A stretch of 64,000 bases of DNA from Thalassospira sp. TSL5-1. Its GTDB lineage: Bacteria; Pseudomonadota; Alphaproteobacteria; Rhodospirillales; Thalassospiraceae. Position 1 is the first letter of the stretch. Each line of letters begins with the position of its first letter. This document shows positions 25,261-35,860 of the stretch, piece after piece. The position numbers and the translations under genes are program-made. The notes beneath the pieces are model-generated. The model was not told where the DNA came from. It searched no databases and saw only the letters and a list, made by a program, of their open reading frames with translations. The stretch is from assembly GCF_001907695.1 (NCBI RefSeq), contig NZ_KV880638.1:992882-1056881 (forward strand), written 5' to 3'.

Positions 25261-26040
25261 TTACGGTTTCATCGCCTTTGCGACAATCATGTCGAAGCGA
25301 CTGTCCATACATACGCTCAGATCCGTCGTCACGAACCGACCGTCCATGAAAAGGCTGAAAATCGTGGCAGGAGTAGGCGCTGCCTGCGCGGAAGCAAGGC
25401 TGTCCAGCTTGATGATGGTCGGGGAAAGGTTCCGCTTTTCACAGGTCTCTTTCAGCGCGATTTCCACATGGAATTCGGTGAATGGGCAGCGGTTCGAATA
25501 ATATACCGTCAGTCCGTGCGCGTTCGGTCCGAGACCGTTCTTGGCACTCTCGGCAAACCGTGGAAGTTCTGACAAGCCGACCTCGCCCGCCTCGAGTGCA
25601 AGCAGGGAAAAGCCGCTGTCGAGCACATCAACTTCCCGGAATCCCTGCCGTCGCAACCAGGCTCCATCACTTTGAAAAGGCATCTTCCTGGTGCCAGCGA
25701 GCGCAACCAAACCAGCGCGACCGTGCTTTCTGACGTCGTCAAGAGCGGTCTGGAGGAGTGCCTTGCCGTGACCTTGCCTCTTGAACCGGCCTGATACCCA
25801 GAAGCAGCCCATGACCATCCAGCCCGATGCCACAACAGGCATCCATGCCTGTTCGCCCGGACCATATTCGATGAACACCTTGCCACGCTCATCCAGACGA
25901 CTGAACCGATAGCCTTGCGGATACTGATCGGAAAGCCATTGCTTCTTGGCCGCATATCCTGCAGCGCATTTCTTGTCCGAGATCGCGCAGCAAATATGCT
26001 CGCCCAGCAAAGTTTCCGGAGTAAGGGTAATGATCGACAT
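25261..26040 (-). CDS. GNAT N-acetyltransferase with C-terminal YoaP domain
   Basis: This 259-aa protein has an N-terminal acetyltransferase domain (VMGCFWVSGRFKRQGHGKALL, with the RxxGxG-like acetyl-CoA loop RQGHGK, residues about 75-105) and a thioredoxin-like YoaP C-terminal part (about 175-259: LTVYYSNRCPFTEFHVEIALKE). The NRCPF segment sits where a thioredoxin-like CxxC would be but has a single Cys. The substrate is unknown. The gene stands alone in an accessory stretch near tRNA-Ser. Confidence 0.82.
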   Translation of the reverse strand: MSIITLTPETLLGEHICCAISDKKCAAGYAAKKQWLSDQYPQGYRFSRLDERGKVFIEYGPGEQAWMPVVASGWMVMGCFWVSGRFKRQGHGKALLQTALDDVRKHGRAGLVALAGTRKMPFQSDGAWLRRQGFREVDVLDSGFSLLALEAGEVGLSELPRFAESAKNGLGPNAHGLTVYYSNRCPFTEFHVEIALKETCEKRNLSPTIIKLDSLASAQAAPTPATIFSLFMDGRFVTTDLSVCMDSRFDMIVAKAMKP

Positions 26041-26151
26041 GCCGGTTGCCTTTGTGGGGATTCTTCACCTCCAGTAGGAAGCGAATTGCGTTTCGTGGCC
26101 GTGATACAGATCAAGGAAGCACGCGCTTTGCCTAACGAACCTTCGTTTTGA

Positions 26152-26607
26152 TCAGGTGCCAGCCTTGCGAGGGCGCTTGAGCGTCAAAATCTCGGTAACG
26201 TCCTTTAGTTCATCTGCCGACGAGATGCCGATCTTCAGCCACTTGCCATCTCGATATGTCTCCGCCTTATCATAAAGCGCCATGAAGCGCGGACTCAGGC
26301 TATCGCGTCGCGCCTTGACCTTCTCTTGCTCCGCCCCTCCCAACACGACTACGGCAGAGAAGGCATGGTATTCGGGCAGGAACGTACAGAACGCCTTGGA
26401 TTTCTTGTAGCGCAGGGACCAGCCGTGCTTCTTGCCGCCATAAATCCAATCGGGAGTGAAAACGCCGGGATATGCTACCTCAATCCAATCCCGCAACGCG
26501 ACCCACTGCTTGAACGCGTCCGGCCCGATCCAGTCGCGGATAGCTGTATCGTCTGGCGGTGCTGATTTGTCGATGATCCGGCTTCCGGCCTGGGGCGAAT
26601 ATTCCAT
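26152..26607 (-). CDS. DUF3788 family protein
   Basis: This 151-aa protein contains the family-like pattern FTPDWIYGGKKHGWSLRYKKSKAFC and FSAVVVLGGAEQEKV, as in DUF3788 proteins of unknown function. ATG 26607 is preceded by AGGAGGG, which fixes the start; the open frame further upstream lacks a ribosome site. No operon partner is visible and nothing points to a specific role. Confidence 0.78.
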   Translation of the reverse strand: MEYSPQAGSRIIDKSAPPDDTAIRDWIGPDAFKQWVALRDWIEVAYPGVFTPDWIYGGKKHGWSLRYKKSKAFCTFLPEYHAFSAVVVLGGAEQEKVKARRDSLSPRFMALYDKAETYRDGKWLKIGISSADELKDVTEILTLKRPRKAGT

Positions 26608-26829
26608 GCTGCAATCCCTCCTGTCCGCAAGAGCATCGCAAATACGGCGAGAACAGGAAAGAGCCATGAATTTCCGGCGGGCATCGTACCGGGAAGGGTC
26701 CGCAAAGGGGGAGGGGTATTTTGCTGTCACCGGCCTTCACATACATGGGGCTGTAGGTCGGTGGTTCTCAGCGTTGTCTCGTGGTGATGCGGTAATATCG
26801 CGCCATAAAGGGGGGGGGGCGTTGGAAAA

Positions 26830-26919
<90 letters not shown>

Positions 26920-27274
26920 GCATGTGTGGTCTGGCGTTCGACGCGGTGTTTAACGGTCTGTGCGCGAGATTGCAAGAGGGAAAACGCAAAACTTTCATTC
27001 TTGCGATGAAAATCCGTGATTTTGCGGGCAGCGCGTTTGTTGTATGGGGCCTTTGAGAAGGATGATTTGCCCGGCGCGATAGGTTGCACGGGCCGGTGCG
27101 GGTTCCGCCATGCAATCGCGGCGGGGAGATATGTGTGCGTGAACCCGCTTTGGAGTTGACATTTGCGGGCTAAAACGGTAATTCACCCGTCTCTCGCAGC
27201 GGTCCGGTTTCAGTTTGCAGCGACACCGGGCTGCGCGTTTGCGTTTCCGAATTCTTTTTTCAGGAACTATTTAG
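26920..27274 (+). other. 355-bp leader and promoter region of rplU
   Basis: There is no gene here. TTGACA at 27156-27161 followed after 17 bases by TAATTC (27179-27184) is a candidate promoter; the -10 match is poor. The leader from there to the rplU start is about 90 bases and could host ribosomal-protein control, but I see no recognisable structure. Confidence 0.5.
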
Positions 27275-27586
27275 ATGTATGCAATCATCAAAACAGGTGG
27301 CAAGCAGTACAAGGTTGCCGCCAACGACGTTATCAAAGTCGAAAAGATCGCTGCCCAAGCTGGTGAAACCGTGACCCTGGATCAGGTTCTCATGGTTGCT
27401 GGCGACGGTGCGCCGAAAGTTGGTGCTCCGTTGGTCGCTGGTGCTTCTGTTGTTGCAGAAGTTCTGGAACAGGCCAAGGGCGACAAAGTGATCGTTTTCA
27501 AGAAAAAGCGCCGGCACAATTACCGTCGCAAAAATGGTCATCGCCAGAACCTGACCGTTCTGCGCATCACGGGCATCAACGCCTGA
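27275..27586 (+). CDS. rplU: 50S ribosomal protein L21
   Basis: This 103-aa protein is canonical L21: [14 protein letters not shown] start, [21 protein letters not shown], and the basic C-terminal [17 protein letters not shown] motif that binds 23S rRNA. It is followed by rpmA after 33 bases, the standard L21-L27 arrangement upstream of obgE. Confidence 0.99.
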   Translation: MYAIIKTGGKQYKVAANDVIKVEKIAAQAGETVTLDQVLMVAGDGAPKVGAPLVAGASVVAEVLEQAKGDKVIVFKKKRRHNYRRKNGHRQNLTVLRITGINA

Positions 27587-27619
27587 TTTATCAGGTGGAT
27601 GCAGTTTTAGGAGGGTTTC

Positions 27620-27880
27620 ATGGCTCATAAAAAAGCTGGTGGTAGCTCCCGTAACGGTCGCGACTCCGAAGGTCGGCGCCTCGGCGTTAAGAAATTCGGT
27701 GGCCAGGCGGTTGTTGCAGGTAACATTCTCGTTCGTCAGCGCGGAACCAAGTTCCATGCCGGTGACAATGTTGGCGTTGCCAAAGACCACACTCTGTTTG
27801 CAACTGCTGGCGGCAGCGTCCAGTTCAAATCGGGTTTCAAGGGTCGCACCTTTGTAAGCGTCGTCCCGGCCGAGGCGTAA
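27620..27880 (+). CDS. rpmA: 50S ribosomal protein L27
   Basis: This 86-aa protein starts [20 protein letters not shown], the conserved N-terminal tail that reaches the peptidyl-transferase centre, and contains [26 protein letters not shown] precedes the start by 7 bases. A strong terminator follows, so rplU-rpmA may be a separate transcript from obgE. Confidence 0.99.
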   Translation: MAHKKAGGSSRNGRDSEGRRLGVKKFGGQAVVAGNILVRQRGTKFHAGDNVGVAKDHTLFATAGGSVQFKSGFKGRTFVSVVPAEA

Positions 27881-27915
27881 GCCTCCCGTTCCGGGCACAA
27901 CGTGCCAAGAATTTG

Positions 27916-27952
27916 CAGGGGAGGAATGAGCAATCATTCCTCCCCTGTTTTA
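27916..27952 (+). terminator. Terminator after rpmA
   Basis: Perfect 14-bp stem CAGGGGAGGAATGA / TCATTCCTCCCCTG with a GCAA tetraloop, then TTTTATAT. Confidence 0.92.
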
Positions 27953-28017
27953 TATGTTTCAGGCAAAATAATTTTTCGATGCCCAGGCGGGCATGACGGG
28001 GCGCTTTCCCCGATTGA

Positions 28018-30188
<2,171 letters not shown>

Positions 30189-30210
30189 ATCCGCCTGACA
30201 GCCAAAATGC

Positions 30211-30248
30211 AAATGCCGCGCAGAGATTTTGCGCGGCATTTTTATTTT
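30211..30248 (+). terminator. Terminator after proB
   Basis: Perfect 11-bp stem AAATGCCGCGC / GCGCGGCATTT with a 9-base loop, followed by TTATTTTTG. Confidence 0.9.
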
Positions 30249-30259
30249 TGGGCTTGGGT

Positions 30260-30895
30260 TTATTCCCCGCCGATCAGGCTTTCGGAGCTGGCGATGGTAG
30301 CAAAAATATCACCCAGCATGGTCAGTTCGGCCTGATGCAGTTTATCGGCGGCGATAAAGGATGTTGCGCTGTCCGCCTGTTCCGTCCCGGCGATGGCGCT
30401 TGGCAGGGGCAGGTCGCGGGTGGCGGTGGCATCGCTAACCACGGTAACGCCATAGCCCATTTCATGCCCGGCCCGCGCGGTGGTGGACACGCATAAATGC
30501 GTCATGAAACCGGCAAGCACGATGTTTTTCAGCCCGGCTTTTTCCAGGCTTTCCTTAAGCCCGGTGCCGCCAAAGGAATTGGGCACGTTTTTGATATGGA
30601 TGGCTTCGCCCTCCTGCGCGGCGACTTCGGGCAGGATGGTGACAAATTCACGCTCCGTGTCAAAAATGGGGGCGCCGGGGCCACTGTGATGAACAATATG
30701 CACCACCAGCCCGCCCTTTGCCCGCCAGTGCGCCAGCAGCTTAGCCGCGTTTTTAAGTGCACCCTTGATACCGGGCAGGGACAGCATACCCGAACGGTAT
30801 TCTTCCTGGGCATCAATCAGGATCAGGGCAGCATTTTCGGGGGTGCCGGGGGCGGGGGTGGCATTGGCAAGCGACAGCAATGTTTTCGCAGACAT
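30260..30895 (-). CDS. Isochorismatase-family cysteine hydrolase
   Basis: This 211-aa protein has the isochorismatase-like hydrolase fold: ALILIDAQEEYRSGML with the catalytic Asp, the Lys region IKNVPNSF, and LAGFMTHLCVSTTARAGHEMGYGVTVVSDATATRDL with the nucleophilic Cys in the THLCVSTTAR motif. Known members hydrolyse amides such as nicotinamide or N-carbamoyl compounds, or isochorismate; the substrate here is unknown. It is divergent from a LysR gene with two shared CTGCA-N4-TGCAG repeats between them. Confidence 0.87.
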   Translation of the reverse strand: MSAKTLLSLANATPAPGTPENAALILIDAQEEYRSGMLSLPGIKGALKNAAKLLAHWRAKGGLVVHIVHHSGPGAPIFDTEREFVTILPEVAAQEGEAIHIKNVPNSFGGTGLKESLEKAGLKNIVLAGFMTHLCVSTTARAGHEMGYGVTVVSDATATRDLPLPSAIAGTEQADSATSFIAADKLHQAELTMLGDIFATIASSESLIGGE

Positions 30896-30942
30896 GGGAT
30901 TTTCCTTGTGATCTCGGGTGATGTTATGGGGTTATCCTATCT

Positions 30943-30956
30943 CTGCATCAATGCAG
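30943..30956. promoter_or_regulatory. Candidate LysR operator copy 1 (CTGCA-TCAA-TGCAG)
   Basis: Inverted repeat with arms CTGCA / TGCAG, extendable to CTGCAT / ATGCAG. It lies 48 bases upstream of the isochorismatase-like gene and recurs 42 bases to the right. Confidence 0.72.
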
Positions 30957-30984
30957 TTGGAATGCGCGTATATGCGGCTATAAT

Positions 30985-30998
30985 CTGCAAAAATGCAG
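30985..30998. promoter_or_regulatory. Candidate LysR operator copy 2 (CTGCA-AAAA-TGCAG)
   Basis: Second copy with identical arms, 42 bases (four helical turns) from copy 1. It ends 12 bases before the GTG start of the LysR gene, which suggests autorepression. Confidence 0.72.
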
Positions 30999-31010
30999 AA
31001 AGGATGTATT

Positions 31011-31883
31011 GTGAGAACGCCGGACTGGGATGGGTTGCGCACCTTTGTGGTACTGTGCCGCGCGGGCAATATGAGTGCCGCCGCCCGTGAACTGGGCATT
31101 AACCAAACCACCGTCAGCCGCCGCCTTGCCCGGTTGGAGGAAATGCTGGGCTATGCCGTCCTGCACCGGGAGGAAGGGCATTTAAGCCCGACAGCACAGG
31201 GCCAGCAATTACTGGCAACGGCAGCGGCCATGGAGCAAAACCTTGCTGCCTATCTTGAGACCCTGCCGGGGCTGACCGAGGGGGGGGATCAGAAGGCCCC
31301 ATCGGGTGTTGTGCGCCTCTCGGCGGTGGATGCTCTTCTGGATGGATTGCTGGTGCCCGCCTTTGCCGATTTTCATCAACGTTACCCGGCGGTACAACTC
31401 GACCTGAGCGGCGAAAACCGCAATTTGAACATCGCCCAGCGCGAAACCGACATTGCCATCCGCCTGGCCTTGCCTGAAAGCGGGGTGTTTCGCAGTCGCC
31501 GCATTGGCTTTATGCGGTTTGCCATTTATGCGCCGCACATGGATATCGACGCGCCCAATGCCAGTTGGGTAGAGCTGGCAGAAGGTTTGTCAGACAAACC
31601 CGAACAGCAATGGCTGCACCATGCGTTTGGCCCACGAAACATCATTGGCCGGGCCAACCGTGCCACCCTGCTGGCCGGGATGGCGCAGGCGGGAGATGCC
31701 TGTTGTTTATTGCCGGTGTGCATTGGTGATCGGGTTGCCGGGCTGCATCGGTTAACGCAATATGATGTCAGTGCGGGGCGTGAGGTGTGGTTGCTGGTGC
31801 ATCAGGATATGGCGCATTTGCCCCATATCCGTGTGGTGATGGATTGGGTGGCGGACATTATGAAACAGTCCGGTGTTGTGTAA
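31011..31883 (+). CDS. LysR-family transcriptional regulator
   Basis: This 290-aa protein has a LysR HTH (NMSAAARELGINQTTVSRRLARLEE, residues about 18-42) and a substrate-binding domain (VVRLSAVDALLDGLLVPAFADF). GTG 31011 with AAAGGA 7 bases upstream is preferred to ATG 30993, which would place the ribosome site inside the coding region. It is divergent from the isochorismatase-like gene and probably controls it. The C-terminal domain has the pattern of LysR members that act on divergent metabolic enzymes. Confidence 0.88.
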   Translation: MRTPDWDGLRTFVVLCRAGNMSAAARELGINQTTVSRRLARLEEMLGYAVLHREEGHLSPTAQGQQLLATAAAMEQNLAAYLETLPGLTEGGDQKAPSGVVRLSAVDALLDGLLVPAFADFHQRYPAVQLDLSGENRNLNIAQRETDIAIRLALPESGVFRSRRIGFMRFAIYAPHMDIDAPNASWVELAEGLSDKPEQQWLHHAFGPRNIIGRANRATLLAGMAQAGDACCLLPVCIGDRVAGLHRLTQYDVSAGREVWLLVHQDMAHLPHIRVVMDWVADIMKQSGVV

Positions 31884-31890
31884 GGCAGGA

Positions 31891-32526
31891 CTAGGAGGTA
31901 ATGCCGGGCTGAAAGATATGATCGGCCCCGACAGACTGGTTTTGCACGACACGGGCATTGGGAATGTCGTTTTCAAGGGCGCGGCGGCTGGCGGTTTCGG
32001 CATCAAACCCGTGATCAAGCCAGCGTTGGATCAGGCGCTGTTCCAGCACGGCAACCGGCACGTCCAAAAACAGTTTGAGATCGAACAGGGGGGCCAGTTG
32101 ATGCCACGGGGCCTGGTTGAGCAGCAGGTAATTACCTTCCACCAGCACCAGCCGGTGATGCAGGCCAATACAGCGGGCCGAGCCACGGGACAGTTCCAGT
32201 TTTCGGTCAAATACCGGGACAAAAACATCCTCGTTATCATCCCGAATGGCGCGCAAATAGCGGGCAAAACCGCCCACATCAAAGGTATGCGGGGCCCCCT
32301 TGCGGGCAAGATCGCCCCGGTCACGCAGGATGGCATCATCGAAATGAAAACCATCCATCGGAAAAATGGCAACCCCGGCTTCATCACCCCCCAGATGGTG
32401 ATGAAGCCGTTCGGACAGGGTTGACTTGCCCGAAGCAGGGGCGCCGGCAATTGCCACCAGCATCCGGCTGGTACCGGATTGACGGGCGGCAATAAGCGAA
32501 GCGATGTGATCAAGATCGATGGTCAT
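31891..32526 (-). CDS. frcK: FrcK-like nucleoside/sugar kinase of the fructose locus
   Basis: This 211-aa P-loop kinase has IAGAPASGKSTLSERL, FPMDGFHFDD and LVLVEGNYLLLNQAPW, the pattern of the uridine kinase/phosphoribulokinase-like family. It is the fourth gene after frcB, frcC and frcA, the order described for Sinorhizobium meliloti frcBCAK, where FrcK is a putative kinase. ATG 32526 begins 30 bases after the frcA stop. Whether it phosphorylates fructose is not shown by the sequence. The plus-strand frame opposite is a shadow. Confidence 0.82.
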   Translation of the reverse strand: MTIDLDHIASLIAARQSGTSRMLVAIAGAPASGKSTLSERLHHHLGGDEAGVAIFPMDGFHFDDAILRDRGDLARKGAPHTFDVGGFARYLRAIRDDNEDVFVPVFDRKLELSRGSARCIGLHHRLVLVEGNYLLLNQAPWHQLAPLFDLKLFLDVPVAVLEQRLIQRWLDHGFDAETASRRALENDIPNARVVQNQSVGADHIFQPGITS

Positions 32527-32555
32527 TCTTTCCGGGGTCCGATCTTTATCTGGTC

Positions 32556-33344
32556 TTATGCCGCTTCCGGGGCTTCAAGCGCTCCGGTCATAAAGGCAAC
32601 GGCATCGGACATGGTGTAATCATCGGGCTTGATGGTGCAAAGCCGTTTGCCCAGGCGGTGGATATGAATGCGGTCTGCCACCTCGAACACATGGGGCATA
32701 TTGTGCGAAATCAGCACAATCGGCATTCCGCGCGAACGCACATCCTGGATCAGTTCCAGCACCCGGCGGCTTTCCTTAACCCCCAGGGCAGCCGTCGGTT
32801 CATCCATGATCACCACGCGCGAGCCAAAGGCCGCCGCACGGGCCACGGCCACCCCCTGGCGCTGGCCGCCCGACAGGGTTTCAACCGCCTGGTTGATGTT
32901 TTGAATGGTCATCAGGCCCAGTTCATTCAGCTTTTCCCGGGCCACACGCTGCATCGCCGGATGGTCGAGCATTTTGAGGAACTTGCCGGCAAAGCCGGGG
33001 CGGCGCAGTTCGCGGCCCATAAACATGTTGTCCGCAATCGACAGCGCCGGGGACAATGCCAGGGTCTGATAAACCGTTTCAATTCCGGCATCGCGGGCAT
33101 CCATCGGCGATGAAAAACTGACCGGCTTGCCTTCGAGCAGGATCTCGCCTTCATCCAGCGTCACTGCCCCGGAAAGGGCCTTGATCAGCGAGGATTTGCC
33201 CGCGCCGTTATCGCCGATAACAGCCAGGATTTCGCCGGGATAAAGGTCAAAGTCGGCGTGATCAAGGGCGGTCACCCGACCATAACGTTTGACCAGTCCA
33301 CGCCCGGACAGAACCGGTTGAAGGGTGCTTTGTGTGTCGGTCAT
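32556..33344 (-). CDS. frcA: Fructose ABC transporter ATP-binding protein
   Basis: This 262-aa ATPase has Walker A GDNGAGKSSLIKAL, a Q-loop region ETVYQTLALSP, the signature LSGGQRQGVAVARA and Walker B VVIMDEPTAALG. It is a single-domain ATPase, as in FrcA, unlike the double-domain RbsA/MglA type. ATG 33344 overlaps the frcC stop (ATGA); AAGG lies 7 bases upstream. It drives import of the sugar delivered by FrcB through FrcC. Confidence 0.93.
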   Translation of the reverse strand: MTDTQSTLQPVLSGRGLVKRYGRVTALDHADFDLYPGEILAVIGDNGAGKSSLIKALSGAVTLDEGEILLEGKPVSFSSPMDARDAGIETVYQTLALSPALSIADNMFMGRELRRPGFAGKFLKMLDHPAMQRVAREKLNELGLMTIQNINQAVETLSGGQRQGVAVARAAAFGSRVVIMDEPTAALGVKESRRVLELIQDVRSRGMPIVLISHNMPHVFEVADRIHIHRLGKRLCTIKPDDYTMSDAVAFMTGALEAPEAA

Positions 33345-34423
33345 GACGATACCTTTCTGATCCACTGGTCAATGGCAACGGCAATGATGGTCAGCCAGCC
33401 AATGGCAAACAGTTGCCAGAGCACATCCACGCCAACCATGCGCAGGCCGGAATTGAAAACCCCTACAATCAGCGCGCCAATCAACGGCCCGGCAATCGAA
33501 CCGCGCCCGCCAAACAGCGAGATACCGCCAATCACCACAGCGGTGATCGATTGCAAATTGGCTTCCTGGAAACTTTGCGGCGAGACCGAGCCCACACGAC
33601 CAATCGAGGCCCAGCCGCCAATCGCACAAACAAGACCGGCCAGAATATAAACCGAAATCAGGGTGCGGTTGGTGCGAATGCCCGAAAGCTCGGCCGATTC
33701 CTTGTCATCGCCCAGCGCATAAACATGGCGGCCCCAGGCGGTATGATTAAGCAGGAACCATAGCACGGCGAAAATCACCAGCATCAGGATCGAGCCATAG
33801 GTGACACGCGCACCACCAATGGCAATGCTTTCGCCAAAAAATTTCAACAGCGGCGCGACTTCATCGAGCGTCTGGCTGCGAATCGATTGTGCGCCGGACA
33901 GCCACAGATTAAGGGCAAAGAAAATATTCCACGACCCCAGGGTCACGATAAAGGGCGGCAGTTTGATGCGGGTGACGAGAAAACCGTTCATCCCACCCGC
34001 CAGGGCCCCACAACCAAAACCGATCAAAACGGCAAGGGGGCTTGGCACGCCCAGGGATACGGCAAGCTGCCCCATGATCACCGAGATCAGCACCATGATG
34101 GCACCCACCGAAAGGTCGATGCCTGCCGTCAGGATGACAAGGCTTTGTGCCGCAGCGAGAATACCGATAACGGAAACCTGTTGCAGGATCAGTGACAGGT
34201 TAAAGGGCGAAAAAAATTTTGGCCCGGCAAGTGCGCCAAAAATGATAATCGACATAATCAGCACAATGACCGGAACCATTGTGGGATTACCGTGAAGCAG
34301 GTGTTGGGCAGATTGCAGGAAAGTGCGCTGTTTGGGTGCGAAGGAGGCGACATTGGTGTCGCTGCGCCCCAGCGTTTCTTCAAAATCCTGCTTTTTGCGT
34401 GGCGTACGGTTTTCGTCGCTCAT
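33341..34423 (-). CDS. frcC: Fructose ABC transporter permease
   Basis: This 360-aa protein has the RbsC-type carbohydrate ABC permease topology (about 8-10 membrane segments) with AAAQSLVILTAGIDLSVGA and ITAVVIGGISLFGGRGSIAG, the conserved EAA-like cytoplasmic loop. The first 45 residues form a charged cytosolic extension (RTPRKKQDFEETLGR). GGAGGAAG precedes ATG 34423. It is separated from frcB by 177 bases containing a strong stem-loop. Confidence 0.93.
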   Translation of the reverse strand: MSDENRTPRKKQDFEETLGRSDTNVASFAPKQRTFLQSAQHLLHGNPTMVPVIVLIMSIIIFGALAGPKFFSPFNLSLILQQVSVIGILAAAQSLVILTAGIDLSVGAIMVLISVIMGQLAVSLGVPSPLAVLIGFGCGALAGGMNGFLVTRIKLPPFIVTLGSWNIFFALNLWLSGAQSIRSQTLDEVAPLLKFFGESIAIGGARVTYGSILMLVIFAVLWFLLNHTAWGRHVYALGDDKESAELSGIRTNRTLISVYILAGLVCAIGGWASIGRVGSVSPQSFQEANLQSITAVVIGGISLFGGRGSIAGPLIGALIVGVFNSGLRMVGVDVLWQLFAIGWLTIIAVAIDQWIRKVSS

Positions 34424-34546
34424 CGCTTCCTCCGGGGTCCTGGTTGTGTTGCCCAGATGGTGCGGGCAGCACAGGTCATGATGCAGGGTTTTCCCTGTCT
34501 TGAAGGGCTGCGGGACCGTTTGATTTATAGGGGTGGATTTTTAAGA

Positions 34547-34582
34547 AACCGGGGCAATGCGTAAGGCACCCTTGCCCCGGTT
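34547..34582 (-). promoter_or_regulatory. Stem-loop between frcB and frcC (partial terminator or 3' stabiliser)
   Basis: Perfect 11-bp stem AACCGGGGCAA / TTGCCCCGGTT with a 14-base loop. On the transcribed strand it is followed by TCTTAAAAATCC. It lies 19 bases after the frcB stop; such elements commonly keep the binding protein in excess over permease and ATPase. Confidence 0.75.
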
Positions 34583-34600
34583 ACGGATCGTAAGGCGCGA

Positions 34601-35632
34601 TTAGCCCCAGCAGCGGCTCATGCCCTCATCAACACTGATCGACGGCACGCCCTCGGCCGGGGAATCGGTGACAAGATTAACGCCGGTGTCATAGAAATTC
34701 AGGCCTTTGGTGTTTTCCGGTTTGGTGCCGTTATCGGCCCAGGCGCGGATGGCCTCAATGCCCTTATAGGCCATATCAACCGGGTATTGCTGCGAGGTTG
34801 CGCCAATCACCCCGTCCTTGACGTTCAGAACGCCTGGGCAACCGCCATCAACCGACACAATCAACACACCCTTTTCCATATTAAAGGCCTTCAGGGCCTC
34901 ATAGGCACCGGCAGCGGCCGGTTCGTTGATGGTGTAAACAACATTGATGCCCGAATCCCGTTGAAGCAGGTTTTCCATCGCCTTGCGGCCACCTTCTTCG
35001 TTGCCATTGGTCACATCATGACCAACGATGCGTTTGTCGTCTTCGTCACCAATTTTGTTTTTGTCTTTGATATCAACGCCAAAACCGTCAAGAAAACCCT
35101 GGTCACGCAGAACGTCAACAGACGGGGCCGACGGGGTTAAGTCCAGCAGCGCAATTTTGGCATCGGCGGCCTTGTCGCCCAGTTTGGCCTTGGCCCATTG
35201 GCCAATCAGCTGGCCTGCCTTGAAATTGTCGGTGGCAAAGGTGGCATCGGCGGCGTCAATCGGCTCTAGCGGGGTATCAAGCGCAATGACCAGAATACCG
35301 GCATCGCGGGCCTTTTTAAGAACCGGGACAATGGCCTTGGTGTCCGATGCGGTGATCAGGATGCCCTTTGCACCCGAAGCAATGCAGGATTCAACAGCCT
35401 GGACCTGGGTCTCATGGTCGCCGTCAATTTTACCGGCATAGGTCGAAAGGTCGATATTCATCGCCAGTGATGCGGCGGTTGCCCCTTCCTTCATTTTGAC
35501 AAAGAACGGGTTGATATCGGTTTTGGTGATAAGGCAGGCGCCGATTTCGTCGGCCTTGGCCTGATGGGTGGGGATGGCGGCAATAGAAAGAGCAAGCGCA
35601 CCAAGGGTGGCGCCAAGAAGTGCTTTCTTCAT
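34601..35632 (-). CDS. frcB: Fructose ABC transporter periplasmic binding protein
   Basis: This 343-aa protein has a signal peptide ([21 protein letters not shown], cleavage near residue 27), then a ribose-binding-type fold: [73 protein letters not shown] and [23 protein letters not shown] 35632 has GGGAGG 7 bases upstream; the longer frame to 35677 is rejected. The gene heads the frcBCAK operon and is divergent from frcR. The FrcB name rests on the whole locus; ribose or another hexose is possible. Confidence 0.92.
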   Translation of the reverse strand: MKKALLGATLGALALSIAAIPTHQAKADEIGACLITKTDINPFFVKMKEGATAASLAMNIDLSTYAGKIDGDHETQVQAVESCIASGAKGILITASDTKAIVPVLKKARDAGILVIALDTPLEPIDAADATFATDNFKAGQLIGQWAKAKLGDKAADAKIALLDLTPSAPSVDVLRDQGFLDGFGVDIKDKNKIGDEDDKRIVGHDVTNGNEEGGRKAMENLLQRDSGINVVYTINEPAAAGAYEALKAFNMEKGVLIVSVDGGCPGVLNVKDGVIGATSQQYPVDMAYKGIEAIRAWADNGTKPENTKGLNFYDTGVNLVTDSPAEGVPSISVDEGMSRCWG

Positions 35633-35769
35633 ATGTTTTCCTCCCAGGGATTTCCCTGATAACTGGCAATTATACACTGTTTATCCAGAGACAATTATCG
35701 CGACTTTTCTGCGCAGCCTTGCATCGATGTCTGTCTTTACATACACCACACTAAATCGCAGAGCCTGTC

Positions 35770-35798
35770 AATTAATAAATCCATTTGATTTATTAATT
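35770..35798. promoter_or_regulatory. Candidate FrcR (ROK) operator
   Basis: Perfect AT-rich inverted repeat, arms AATTAATAAATC / GATTTATTAATT with a CATTT centre, in the frcB-frcR intergenic region 138 bases from the frcB start and 63 from the frcR start. Size and AT content are like NagC/Mlc-type operators. Confidence 0.7.
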
Positions 35799-35860
35799 AG
35801 AATTGTTGATGCTTGCAGCACAACAAATAAGGCCAATGCGCCATTCGGGAGGACCCAGTA

